Shown here: piece by piece, positions 1 through 14,500 of the stretch
Numbering within the stretch: the first letter of the stretch is position 1
How the letters are laid out: every line of letters begins with the position of its first letter
Position numbers and translations under genes: made by a program
The notes under the pieces: generated by a model
The model's database searches: none
Told to the model about the DNA's origin: nothing
The model's input: only the letters and a program-made list of their open reading frames with translations
Source of the DNA: Glandiceps talaboti
Taxonomy: Eukaryota > Hemichordata > Enteropneusta > Spengelidae
Reading direction: 5' to 3'
Length of the DNA stretch: 64,000 nt
Assembly: GCF_964340395.1 (NCBI RefSeq)
Contig: NC_135553.1
Coordinates: forward strand, 9,217,501-9,281,500

Positions 1-267
1 AATTTGTGTATGTCTTGTGAATTGAAAACTATGTCAGTCTCTTTGTTTTACTTACAGCCATTATTTCACAAACTTGTACCAATGTATCCTTCACGAGATC
101 TTTGAATTTCAGTATAGGTGCCTGATAAGGTTTTCACTACAAAGACCAAATTAACCGTAGACAACCACAAATAGATGATCTGATTTTAGAAGCATCTTAA
201 TTAAGAAAGTGTTTGTGACTTGCACATAACAAAATAAAAATGATGAAATAAAAGAGAGGAGACTCAC

Positions 268-3200
268 TCATCTGGGAAACCTGGAGGGACACTCCCCCTT
301 TTGAACTTAAACTTGACTTTGTGTACAGGACCTGGTTGACACTGTGAATGAAAATGAATAGCAAACTGAAATTAACCTCTTTAAAACCTGCATATTTTTC
401 CACTAAAAAATTGTCAACTAATAAAATTTCTGTTTTACATAAATTGTAGACATCTTTACTCTAGTCTCAATTAATTGTAATAACCTTTATTTTTTATTTG
501 ATATGAAAATATCGGTTTATAGAGCTCACAGAGGAAAATTGCTTCCTTATAATTTCAAACACATCTGTTTGTTGTCCATGGTTAACAACACGTCATTCAA
601 ATAAAAGTAATATTTCTTAGTAGTCTGAAAGATTCCAGCCATTGGTCTGTTTATGTAATGACTCACTACCCCATATAAAAGTTGGTGCATATAAAGTGGA
701 AACAACATTGGATCTTCCAGGCTAACATATTGGTTGTCTGGGGTCCCTGTAAAAACAGCTGTGTTTAATGTATTTATAAATAAACACTGATGTGACATAA
801 GGAAGTCATTTCTTTCTAAAATTGGTTACATATTTTAAAAAAAAATCATAATGAATGTGCTGATACACAGACGTAGTATTCCGTTACAACTAAAGATGTT
901 TCCCCTACGCAATGGCATTACAATACATAAACTAAGACTAACAGTTGTCATTTTAACTGTTAGTATTACAGTAACACCACATATCGGGACACACATCAAA
1001 CAAAGTGAAAAATGTATGAAAATACGGATTATTTTATTGGTCATATACACTGCATGTGATACAACAATGTTGGTTTTATTTATATTTGCACATTCCTACA
1101 ATGCGATCAAAGGGCTTTACAATTATTACACCAGGTATGGATCTATAATGGTACATACTTCCTGTAATGTTACACAGGGTCACTGTATTACATGAAAACA
1201 TAACATCCGTTGCCATCTGGGGACGTTTTTGCAATGTTATGCCAGGTCACTTTACCATAGTGAGCACATAATTTGTTTCTGAATCACAACCCTGTATATG
1301 ATAAGCAATCGACACTTGTTGTGTGATGTTACACAGGGTCACTGTATTACAGTCTGTACACAAAATCTGTTGCCATCTAATTATTGGATTCCTGTTATCA
1401 TACAATACAACTACTTCATATGATGTTATGCAAGGTCACTGTATTACAGCCAGTGTGCACACAAAAAATATTTCCATTTGAAATACGATTCTATTGAACC
1501 ATTGTGTGTGTGTGTGATGCAATACAAATACTTTATTGTGATGCTACTCTGTGTCACTGTACAGTGAATGCACAAAATCTGCTGCCATTCAATAATTAGT
1601 TTTTTGGTACACAACTACATCACGTGATGTTACTCAGGGTCACTGTATTATAGCAAATCTGTTGCCATTAGAAATCAGATTTTTATTTATCTGAATCATT
1701 AACCATCTTCTGTGATGCTTTTGTTTATCCCCTTAGGAGTTGGTAAAATACGGCTGACAGCTACAACTACAGAAAAATATGCCTTATATTTTATCAAATT
1801 AAATCTTTTTGAGTGATTTTTGCTCTGATTTATGATTCTAAATAATCCTTCCTTCTACACAGCAATGAATATATGACTGGGTTACTTATTCCTCTGTACA
1901 TGTTGTATTATCCAGGCTGGCATGTTCAATTGATGGTGGAAACTAAATCTTTCTGAGAGATTTTTGCCCTGATTTGTGATTCTAAATAATCATACTTCCT
2001 ACACACAGCAATTCATATATATAACAGGGTTACTCATACAGTTACTCATACCTCTGCACATGTTGTATTATCCAGGCTGGCATGTTCAATTGATGGTGGA
2101 AACCATACAGCTGTCTTACAATCAGGGTAACCAGTACAACTCAGCATCAAACCCCCATCTTTCTTAGATTTAATCACCATGGGATTACTACATCGTGGAC
2201 ATGGCCTCACTGGCATTGAGACGTGATTCTGTTGGATATCTTGGACAAGGAGAAGAACAGAATTATACATGTATAAATAACTCAGTAATGTTAAAGGGGA
2301 ACTCCACTCCAGGAAATAGATGTATTTTCATAAATTTGGGGTTCTGGAGTCACCTTATGACTTCACATCACTGAATTTCACACGATGATTGCCAAGAAAA
2401 ACCTTTCACTTCTATTGTTTTCACACTAATCCAACATTGCATCATGGGACTTAACAGACATGCATATGTATTAGATGAACATTGAATATTCATCACTATT
2501 AATCTAAGATAATAAGTCTTTAGAAGTCACTCTTTGCCACTTATAAATTCATAACTATAAAACTACTAAAGACTGAAAAAATCTAACTCATACAGAAAAC
2601 TTTGTGAAAGTAAGAATTGTTAAAACTACAGGAACTTAGTTTGTTATCCTACAATAATCTTCTGATATTGTCAACTATATTAATAGTGTTCCTTATACAA
2701 TGACATACGGGGCCCAGCCCATTTCTAAATAAAATACAAGCACTTGTACCAGACTTTAACAATTTAAGAATACAAGATAAACTCTCTTTTACTCATGACT
2801 AAGTTCTGGAATTTTTCTGCTGACTTTATTTATAAGGCTTTTGGAAAGAGAAAAAGCACACTGTATGATTAATTCTCTCCAGTATTTATTTTCAATATGT
2901 ATATTTATACTGTTATTTTTCGCGTCTTATAAGCCCAGTGGGCTGGATGTGGCAACTCTTTAATTTATATGGTACATGTATTTGTATTGAATGAAATGTT
3001 CACTTGGTAAGCCCACATAGGACATGTAAATAAATAAAACAAACAAACAATAGGTACCTACCATCTGCTGTATACTGTTGAGCTGTGCCAAAGTACTGTG
3101 ACAACGCCTCATCCAGCTTGGTTGCCTACAGAAAGACAATACATCAAATGGTCCCATTGTATCTCTCATTAAGCTGACAAATAATCAAAGTAGTTTGTTA

Positions 3201-6200
3201 TATCTTTCATACACTGACAATTAATCTGCTAAACATCTGTGGATTTAGCAACATATTTCACTAAGCTGTTATTGTTTTCTGTTCAAGTTTTCTGTTTTCA
3301 TTTATGCATCAAGAACACATTTTTAACGGGATTATGTGTTTCTATTTCGAGTGATATTTTATTGAATTGTGGTTTCTGTGAAATAATGATGTATGGAAGA
3401 GAAGAGGGGATATTTTCAGACACAGCCTCCAAAATGAATTGACTTCACTGTCATGGAAAACAAAGAACTCATGAAAACACTGTGACCCAATCCTGTGATC
3501 CAATATTTCAACTGAACATTATCTATTGGCAGACTGAAATGTGATCAAGTTGACCAACAAGAGTAAATCAGATCATACACTGCTGTATTCAACCTAATAT
3601 ACAAAGGCCACTGGGGAAACTAATGTGTCATATATCTGTGAATGATTTTTATGGAAATTTGCCATTTGCGATAAACATATGTAGTAATAACAGAATCCCA
3701 TGCCATGTGAATTCCAGTGTGGTACTCAGGGGTATTTGCACCAGTGCTTGCAGTGTTTTCTGCTGCACTTTCGGGTGTAGACAACACTGCAAGCACTCGT
3801 GTAAATACCCCAAGTATGCCACACTTGCACTCGTATGTCACAGTGTTCTGTCATAGCATTCTAATTGTCTTACCTTCTGTACAGCCTCTATAAACACTCG
3901 CCTGTACTTGTCTACCTGTTGTCTAATTACAATGTCTCTATCCTTTCTACCTTCACAAATCCTGGTCAAACATGTCAACAAAATATATACAAGTAACAAC
4001 GACATAGTTAGAAATTTTGGTAAATAGCAGAGTAGTGATAATTAGTTCAAAAATGATACCATATAAGTAGATACATTATAGAGATAGTTGTTGAATCATT
4101 AGCTTAGTTGTCTCATACCATTGCAGCCAGTAATAGACTGAATATTTCACTGTCTTGTATACGTTTTTACTTGCCGACAAAACAAGAATTTTTGGTAAGT
4201 TTTTTTACGCCTGTAAAAGAGGCCGGGATTGAGTACAGTTACAATAGTTGTAAAGTCCAAAAAAAGTGTTTTTCAGTTTGATTCCAACAAAGTGATTATC
4301 ATCTTGGTACTCTGGTTTATGACTACATTTAACACTGAATCCATGATGGCAGGCCCTCACTAGAGTTCTTTTAAAATCAGTTTGTAAAAATAACAAGTCA
4401 TAGAAAGCATTACCAATCTTATCAATTATTGTGGTTTTTATATTTGAGTCAGGGCCTCCACATCACAATTACTTATTTTTGGAAGTTATTAAATTTACAT
4501 TCATAATCATCACCAAATTGACTCAGTAACATTTTCTATTCATACTTGTCAGAAATAAGTCTACCTCTATTCAGTTTTGTAGCAAATATTAGCACTCATA
4601 TTCCAACAAGTTCAATGTCAAATACAACTTCATATACACACATGCACCCATATCCCTACTTACTCAACAAGTTCAAATTCAAATTCACTACATGCATTCA
4701 TATTTCTACTTACTCGATAAGCTGTTTCAAACAGAGTTTTGTCATACATAAATACATGCACACATTCATATTTCTACTCACTCAACAAGTTGTTCAAATT
4801 CAACTTTCTTTTGCACATACATTCATATTTCTACTTACTCGACAAGTTCAGCTTCAAATGCAGCTCTAAGGTCAGGTTTTGCCAACTCATATCCCATATC
4901 ATTGTAACCATCCACCAAGCCGATACCTAGCTCTCCCGGCACTAGTCTACTATCATTAGTCAAACCTACATAGTTACGTGATTTGATCGTATCAATGTGA
5001 TCAGCATGGGTTGCATCAGTTCCTGTAACAGAAATATTTATCAATTCAGTGTTTGTATTGCACCTTTAATTAACTCACTTCAGAAATATAAAAGTAATAC
5101 AGTTTTTTATTCCATGTTTTCAATCCACATCCTCACCCATACCCACATATCCACACCCATCCCTACAACCACCCACCCATACAATGATTTCTCAAGCTTT
5201 TGGTTTTGGGCTCACAACCAACTTGTGCATACACTAACACTTGACTAGTTCTAGCTTTCTGAACAAGTACCTTTCAATCACTTTGTCTTTCTTTTATTTC
5301 ACAAATTGGCTTGTTTTTATTATAAGTTTGAAATTGTTGTAAAAACTGCGAGAGGAATGCAGTAAGTGACATCAAACTTACCAATGCCATGTTTATCCAT
5401 CAAAGAGATGAGATCAGCTTCAGTTAGCAGAGGGGGTGGTGACGTCTCTCCATCTACCATCTAAGTAATCAAATCAAAATAAACAGTACATGTATCAGAA
5501 AATGCTAAATATTTCATTTAGTATTCTATAATTTGAAGATTCAACTATCAACATTCATTATGTATATCGCAACCCAAATTCTTTGATTTGCATTTGGACA
5601 TGTGATTGAAATGACATACAGATTGCAAGATTCAAGGTCTCACAGCATCTCATCTTTGTGCAAGGTTTGAATGGGTTATGGTCTGTTTTATGATACACAA
5701 ATATACAGAAATAGTCATACAGAAAAGCGTCATCAACCTATTAAAACACACATGTTATCATCTCAATGAGAAAGAAAGCAGGGTTTTTTATCAGCTTTTA
5801 CTACTTTCATACCATGGCAGTACAATATGAAATGTAGAGAACATCTAGAATAATTTAGACAGACATCTTAGAAAACAATTCATTCTATTCCACGTTCATA
5901 AGATTTTATACAAGTGTGGCCTCTAAGCCAATTATTGACATGCTACTGACGCACATCAGTTTCTTGTGACACACCAAAATTTTATGTTCCTTATTCCTTA
6001 CTATATACTGACTCACAAGAAAACCAATGTTTTATCATTTTGATCCATAACATTAAATTTTGTCTGTATATGATTAACACTCACTTCGATGGCTGTTGGT
6101 TGGAACTGCTCTCCTTGTTGGTAAACTGGGATAACTTTAGCATTCCATTTATCATAGGGATACACATCCAGGTAGTTCCTAGCTATTATCATTAAACCTT

Positions 6201-8701
6201 GTACGGTAAAACGTTCCTCTGCTATGTCAATTTCTATGGTGGTCTCACTGCCTTGGGCATCCTAGGAGAGATTACCAACACAGGTGTGTTACATCATGAT
6301 TTCAAAACCGTATCAGATCATGGCTTGAATACTGAATGCAATGCATTTATGCTTAAAAACCAGGGTTGCAATCCGAGGTTTTTCATATTAGTATTATGTT
6401 ATCAGTGAAGCCATGAGGATTACATGGGATCATTTTTTTGTTCTGGACCACAATGTTCTATAGCTTTAACACAACAATTTTTCACACCTAATGTTTCATC
6501 CTTTTTAAAAATGGGCCTTTAAAGTGGTATGAACACTGAATATAGTGGTTTGAACATGGAATACTATAATAGTAGTTTGAATTACACTAATGCAGCAGTA
6601 TGAACACCATGTGTAGCAGTACATCAGTGGGTATACTTTCATTCCAAAGCAGACACTGACTTTAATATGTAAATTACAAGACAAAATGACTGCATAATGA
6701 TTTGACACAGTCGACTTTTGTCGTCAACAGTGATTGTAAACTGTGATGATAAGATACGGCAGCAAGATTCTTACAAGAATATTTCAAATCTATTACTATT
6801 TTACAGGCATATCTATAATATATATGTATATTTACTTTGATAAATGCATAAATCATTTGGTACATTTGCTTTAATTCAAGTAGATGCATTGATATCAATC
6901 ACACCATACCTGTGAGCAACATGCCAGGAAATGTCTGACAACCAGTTCATACACACGTCCTTCATTTCCACCCAGACTGTTTGTATGTTTGATTGGATGG
7001 ATGGGAGGATGGGCATTATCAGTTTTCTTTCCTTGTCTTGGATTGGGTCCATGTTGTAAGATGCCAGCAGCAAATGCTATGGGTAAAAATACATTATAGG
7101 AATACATAACAAATAATACAATGGGTCTAAAGTAACTTTTAAGCTTTGTTTATATGTTTTGGGTTGTAATATGTTCTGCAGTTCACGAGACACTTGCAGT
7201 ATCATACTTACTATAGCATACTTAATGCCACAGTCTTTTACTGTAAGACCTCACTAGGAAGTCATACATGATATACAAGCTGTGTTTAATATACGTTTTG
7301 GGTCATAATATTTTCTGCACATTTAAAAGATACTTGCAGTATTATACTTACTAAAGCATACGTTAACACCACTTGTATAACTGAACTCAAACCTGGTATA
7401 ATTCAGATATAACTTGTGATGTAATTTTTTTTATATATATCAACAATGTCTAGGAAATCACTACTATGCAATCAACTGTTCTGACAATGTCAGAAGACAA
7501 TTGTAATGTCATAGACAGCATACATCGACAATCAACATCAGCTTGTGCCAGTCTATCATTATTTGGTCAACAGTTGATACCTGTATCACAGACAGTGTGT
7601 ATGTCCATGTCACTGTGATTGTTACTCTCAATTTATCAGTTGTCAATACATAATTAAAGTTCACTGACCTCCCCAGTTAGGGTTCACAGTCTGATGTTCA
7701 ATAAGAGGTCTCAAGTCAAGTTCTTTAGGAAATTTATTGGTCTCTGTACGAGGATAACTTATATATCTGAAAAAAATTATACCTGGTGTTAGGTGATGGA
7801 TCTTCACAACATTTCACAAAATACTGTTTCCTACATTAGATCACAGTCCATCTATTACAGTTACTTTGAATAGATCTACCATTTCTACTGTATAATCAAT
7901 CTGCCTGTCTCACTAGATACAATTCTATTGCAAATAAATCTGGTTTTGAAAACATAACTGACATATGATGAAAAGAGCAGTCTTAGAAATCATCTCATAA
8001 CAATTCATCTATGAACTAACCCTTGAGTGTAGAGTTTCTCTGCAATCTTCATTGTTTCCTTAGCTGTCATACGAAGTTTCCTGGAAGCTAGCTTTTCAAG
8101 CTCCTATAGGGTTGTAAACAGATACTAGGTTAACACAAACAGCATTGTACATAGTAACAACAATTTGCAAGCAATTCTCGCTACCTGCAATACAATTCTA
8201 TACATCACTGTGGGGTCAAATGGAACGAAGTCGCGCGACAACGCGTTCTAATGTCGACAACTACACTTCCGGTCGGCTATGCTAATACACAGGAATGTTT
8301 CTTTCCCATTTTCAGTTGGAGACATCTCTTGTAATTTTGCTCTGGAAAGATACTGTACATATTTAAATTTCCCACCTCCATAATTATATGAGCTTAAAAC
8401 TTGCGTTTATCTTATTTGTTACAAATTAAACTGTTGGGAAGAAACATTCACGTGTATTGACATAGGCGACCGGAAGTGTAGGTGTCGACAAATGCAAGCT
8501 CGGTCGCGAGACTGCGTTCCATTTGACTCCTTAGCGATGCATAGAATTGTATTGCAGATAGCGAGAATAGGCATACACAGAGACATAAACCAAGTACACA
8601 CAGAAGTGCACACACACACACAGTTACATACATAGACAGACAGACAGACAGACACACACACACACACACAGTTACATACATAGACAGACAGACACACAGA
8701 C

Positions 8702-8750
<49 letters not shown>

Positions 8751-8845
8751 TAGATAGATAGATAGATAGATAGATACAGACATACAGTTACATACATAGA
8801 CAGACAGACAGACAGACACAGACACAGACGCACACACGCACACAT

Positions 8846-8888
<43 letters not shown>

Positions 8889-11537
8889 TACATACATACA
8901 TACATACATACATACATACATACATACATACATACATACATACATACATACATACAATGTTTGAGAAATCCAAAGTCTGACTCAAGCAAAATTCTTTCTG
9001 TTTATCACTGGGTAGAATACAAACTTGAATCTAAATTGACTTACAATGTTATCCATTCTTTTTGTACAATCACTGAATCAGTAACACTTCATGATGTAAT
9101 TGTAAAATATCTTCTCTACTATGGTCATGAAAGTGACAAAATTTACGTCACTTGTGTTGGTAAATATCAAGTGATCAATTCAAAGTTGTTTACATGTAAC
9201 AACATTTAAACTTACCACAGTGTCCATTGGTAAGGGTCTCCACTTACTTTTATGCTTGGTTTTGATTTCAATAACACTTGCTGTTGGATTCTGTCAAAAA
9301 CATAACGGCATAACGAAAAACACAGTAAGATCAGTAAAGATGATATAGGGGCTTCTCAGATCATCAGATTGGCTTGAAACATATATGTTACATGAATTTA
9401 AAGACATTATGTATGTTCAAACTGTCACAGTGTTTTAACAGCTCAGCTGTACAGGAATACAAGTCTCTCAATTTTGAATGTCAGATGAGATATTCATATT
9501 AGGATTTCAAATTTATAAACTGATAGAACCTTCACTTTATAAGGGCATGTCCAATCCAGTCTCGTGGGTAACAACAACTATCTGAAATCTACGTAAAATG
9601 TAAGAAACCTGAATATCAGTAAATTCTCCTAATTTTTGGTTTTCAAACCTAAGGGGTTTATTGTGCGTGTGATAAATCAGTTACTTATATAAAGTTGTGC
9701 ACTGATTTCACTTGATATGTAGTACCATTACCCATCACTTTGAGGTTTTAGTTGCAATACTCTACGACAGAACTTGGAAGAAAAAATAGGTACACAACAG
9801 GCACTTGTTATATTATTAAAACTTCTAAAGAGCGCCCTCTCTGGCCATTTGAAGACAGTCATTCACAACACAAAAATAAACATCACTGTACCTCCATACA
9901 TATTTGATAGAAGACAAGACATGCTGTGTGATCAAATAGTCTGTGTCTCTTCCAGTTAAAATCAACATTTCCATCTTCATTATTGTGTGTCACTACCAAA
10001 GCAAAAAAAATTATCATGAATCAGATTTGTCTACTCTAGGTCAAGTCACATGTGAACAACAGAACAAGAATACTCCTTTAAAACCATCATTTGAACTTCT
10101 AATTACCAAAAACTTGGTAGTGGTGGTGCTTGTGATGACAACATTTTCTTGATAAGATTTCCTTTCCTATTTTCATAAGTTTTTCTGAGGAAAGTTTTTT
10201 GATAGCTTTTGAAATATATATATATATATAGCAATCTGGTAAAAACTGATTCAATCTTCTTACAAATGTTAAAACCTACCTTTGATTTTGTAGAAAGTTT
10301 CTGGAATGAAATTTTTGACTTGTTTATATCTGTCAACAACAAAGCCTAGAGTTGGAAACTGACATGATCCAAAGCTGATCAGACTTTCAGCTAATACTTG
10401 TGGAAATACTTTCTTGAGACGCAAGGTTTGAAATCTTGTAAATGCAGCACCTGTTCACAAAAATAAGCACAGATACATGTTTTCACTTCACCGAAAGTAT
10501 GTTCAGAAAGATATAAAGTCGTCTACATTCCAACACATACACAAATATTTGAGTTAGATCCCCTAACAGGATCACAAGGTTCTTGGAGATTTTAAAATAT
10601 TTTGAGTTTTGTGGAAAAGTCTCAAATTCATTCATTAACATTATTGGCTGCTTGGTAACCAGTGTTGTTGCTTGACAAAATTAAACCCATGCTTGTGGTG
10701 TTTTCTCCTGCACTTGCACCAGAATACATCACACTTGCACTCATGCATCACGACGTTTATAAAGTCATAATTCACAAGTACCATTACAGTTTACTGTTAG
10801 ACTGGCACCAATCCCTTGTGAGATAATTTATTTTTGTCTCATAATCTTCAAATGTTTTGAACCTGTTATTTTATATTTCAAATTTTGTGAAGGAAAATGT
10901 AGTAAACTTTTTCAGTTACTAGTAGACTCTCAAGGTATGTATGGGCTTAGTGTTCATCCAACTGTTCAAAATCAATCACCCAGATCACTATTTCACAATT
11001 GTGTTTTAATAAAAATTATCCAAATAAAGAGTGAAAACAGCTCAGAGACTTGAGCAAGTCTAAGTTAGTGTGACAACATACCAGTTCTCAGATCTAATTC
11101 TTGTCTAACATCAACAGCATCTGATACATTCCTGTTTGGTGGACCAAGACTCTGGCAGGCATTGGTAATAGACCTGCAACACAACAAACCAACAGATCAT
11201 CATAATACAATATGTCATTTAGATTTGATTGCATCTCTGCTGTTATTGAAAGACCCAGTTCTCTACTAAAGTAGCTAAATTTCCAATAAGTGTGTACATT
11301 TCACTGAACAGTAGTGGATGAGTGTATGCAATATTTCTAATTCACATCACAGCTGGAAATCATGGATTTGTGATTGTTAAATCTGAAATGGTCTGAAATC
11401 TGTCACTGCTACATATACCAGTAGAAGTCCATATACCAGTAGTAGTCCATTATTCACTCACCTTGGTGTTATTTCAGAGAATCTAGCCCTGTACAGCTGT
11501 AATCTAGGATTAACTGAGGAAAAACAATAATCGATCG

Positions 11538-11578
<41 letters not shown>

Positions 11579-14500
11579 CAGTTATAGTTTCTATAGCCCC
11601 AGACTTCAAAACCATAGTTACGTTCGATGGCACTAAAAAAGAGTGAAATCCATACCAAATGTTTGCTAACTTGACAGGTATGTCTTCAGTTTGCTCTCAA
11701 GAATAGGTTAATGTTAGTTTTTTTTTTTTTATCTTTCATGTTCTTTATTGAAAACCCATTGAAATTATACAGTATACAATAATATATGCATGTTGTCATG
11801 AATTAGGTTTTCTTTTTAGGATGAATTGACATAGAAACAAGATGTACATGTACAGAACAAAACAAAAACAAGAAACAGAAGCAGGCAAAAAAATGATATT
11901 GTCATGTACTACAAAATCAAAGAAATTCTACAATTGTATAATGACTGTTGAAAAAAAAGAAACAGATTACTACCGTCAGGATGAAAATATATACATTACA
12001 TCTACTAGAATACTTCTATGCCTCGAAATCTTTCCATTTTTCTAGGAATATTGGCAATGTACCCTTACGACGTGAAATAAACAATTCTAAGTTTTGATTA
12101 TGTTTAACTTCTATTCTTAGTAAATTAAAGCTTGGCAGCTGTTTTTTTAATTTACAACTGTAGATATTTTTCTTATACATGAGAACAATATAATTCAGTA
12201 ATTTAGACCAGCATTTATCACCTAAAATAATCTGTTGAGATGACGGGTACCTAGGGCAATTCAAAGCCTCACCCCAAGTTGTGTACATATCTTGCCAAAT
12301 GGCTTTCACATATTCGCAATCTACAAACAGGTGTACTAACGTCTCAGATGTTCTGTGACAAAAAGTACACGCATCTGTATCCACTAAAGGAGAACGCATG
12401 TTATATAACATGGAATTAGTATACAGAATATTGTGGCTTATTTTCCATTGAAATTCTCGAGCGACACTACTGATTGTAACTTTAAATGGCATACTATAAA
12501 TGAAGTTCCAATCAAGATCACCTTCAAAAAGGTTACTAAAGAAAATTTGACTTTTTGGTTTAATGAAGTAACTGCCTGAAATTAATTTACGTAGCTGTTT
12601 TTGTTCCGACTTTAACAATGCAATCAGTCCACCTTCACTGTGAAAGAGGAAGGTGTTTTCAGGTCGTACACAAATAGCTTTGTTTTTCCTCCAATTCACA
12701 GGCAGTGCCGATATCAATCCCTGCCACTGCAGAAAATCTATTAGATTAACCCCCAAATTACGAAAATACTCCCATCCTTTAATGTTACCATCAGTAGTGA
12801 AGATATCCGAGACATATCGAACTCCTACATTATAAAAGGTTTTAAGAAAAATACTTTTCCCTTGAATGAGGATATTTTTGTTATTCCAAATAATTTCAGA
12901 AGAAGATGAAGTAGACTTATCATGGCTATAGTTGCTCCAAACACTTAACATGTCATGATAAAAAGGAGGAATCTCGAAATTAAGTACATTCAAAGAAAAA
13001 TTACATTTAAAGATAAGCTGTCCACCAACTGGTTTAAGATAGTAGTCTAAAACAACTTTCCAAGGGTCGAAATATGGGAGCAGATAGTACTTAACCCACG
13101 TTACTTTGAAAGCCTTTTGCATTGCACAAATGTCTAGCATACCTAAACCCCCTTGGCCTATGTCACCAATCATTGTGTCACGTGCTACTCTATCGTGTCC
13201 CTTCCATAAAAACGAATAAATTAACGAATTGATGTGTTTTACATCTTTTTGATGGACATTGATAAGATTAAGGATGTACAGCAATTTCGGAATGACTAGA
13301 CTTTTAATTATCTGTACTCTACCCATAATGGTAAGGTTACGACTGGTCCAGCATTGCAGTACATCTGACAGTCCCTTGAGTGGTGCAGCCAGATTCAGTT
13401 TATAAGCTGTAGCTGTATCATATGAAAAAAATACACCCACAATCTTGATTGGTGACATAGGCCATTTGACCCCGAACGGAGTATCTCGACGAAATCTCCA
13501 ATTTCCCAACCAGAGTGCTTCAGTCTTATCAAAATTAACACATAACCCTGATACTTCAGAAAAAACTCTAAGAAGACAAAGAAGGTTTTCAGCAGATTGT
13601 TCATCTTTCAGGAAACAGGTGAGATCATCAGCATATGCCGAGCTCTTAACTTCATAGCCCTCCACACAAATACCACTGGTTTTATCGTCATGATGTAACC
13701 TGATAAGTAAGGACTCCAAAGCAAGAATGAATAAGATCGGTGAAAGTGGGTCACCCTGCCTAACTCCTCTACCAAGATTAAAATATGCAGTTGAAAGGCC
13801 ACGATTCATGACACAGCTGGATGGATTGCGATAGAATGTTTGTATCCATTCTATAATAGATGGACCAAAGTTGAAATTCTGAAGACATTGAAACATAAAT
13901 TTACGATCAAGACTGTCAAATGCCTTTTGAAAATCAACGGCAATTAGTATGCCCGTGGTATCAACATCTTTCGTATAATTCATAATGCCGTCGATAAGCC
14001 GAACACACTGACCGATTGATCTATTTTTCACGAAAGCTGTTTGTGATACACTAATTAAAGACTCAATGACTTTATCCATTCTTTTCGCAATACATCCAGC
14101 TGCCATTTTGTAATCAGTATTAAGGAGTGTTATTGGACGCCAATTACGAATGTATCTTTTGTCTTTACCCTTTTTTTCTATTAATGTAATTACGCCTTGA
14201 CACTGACTAGGCGATAGCTGACCCTTTACCTTTGCCTCATTCATAGAATCGATTACATAATGGCCGAGCAGGTTCCAGAATGTTTGGTAGAATTCAACCG
14301 TTAGGCCATCATTCCCTGGTGTTTTGTTTTTAGGCATACTGTTAAGTGAAAGAAATCCCTCGTTGAAAGTGATAGGTCCCTCACACATATCCTTATCTAT
14401 ATTGCTAAGTTTGGGGAACATATCACTATTCAGAAAGGTGTCGGCGTATTCCTCATCCCAATCCTGAATATGATTGGCATAGAGCTCAGAATAGTAACTC

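Noticed and set aside
18-115. Possible further TOP3A exon near the left edge (a VKDTLVQVCEIMA-like reading with a GTAAGT donor)
   Set aside because: No acceptor gives the phase 2 needed after the exon ending at 268, so it cannot be supported.
547-798. Possible extra TOP3A exon (splice-like edges around 700-771)
   Set aside because: The exons on either side join in phase with the sequence order of the family, and this segment read in the required phase gives no similarity and a stop at its end.
8419-9000. Overlapping frames rich in Cys/Val or Thr/His
   Set aside because: Pure translation of CA/CAGA/CATA microsatellites; the same artefacts occur at 28100-28630 and 31970-32490.
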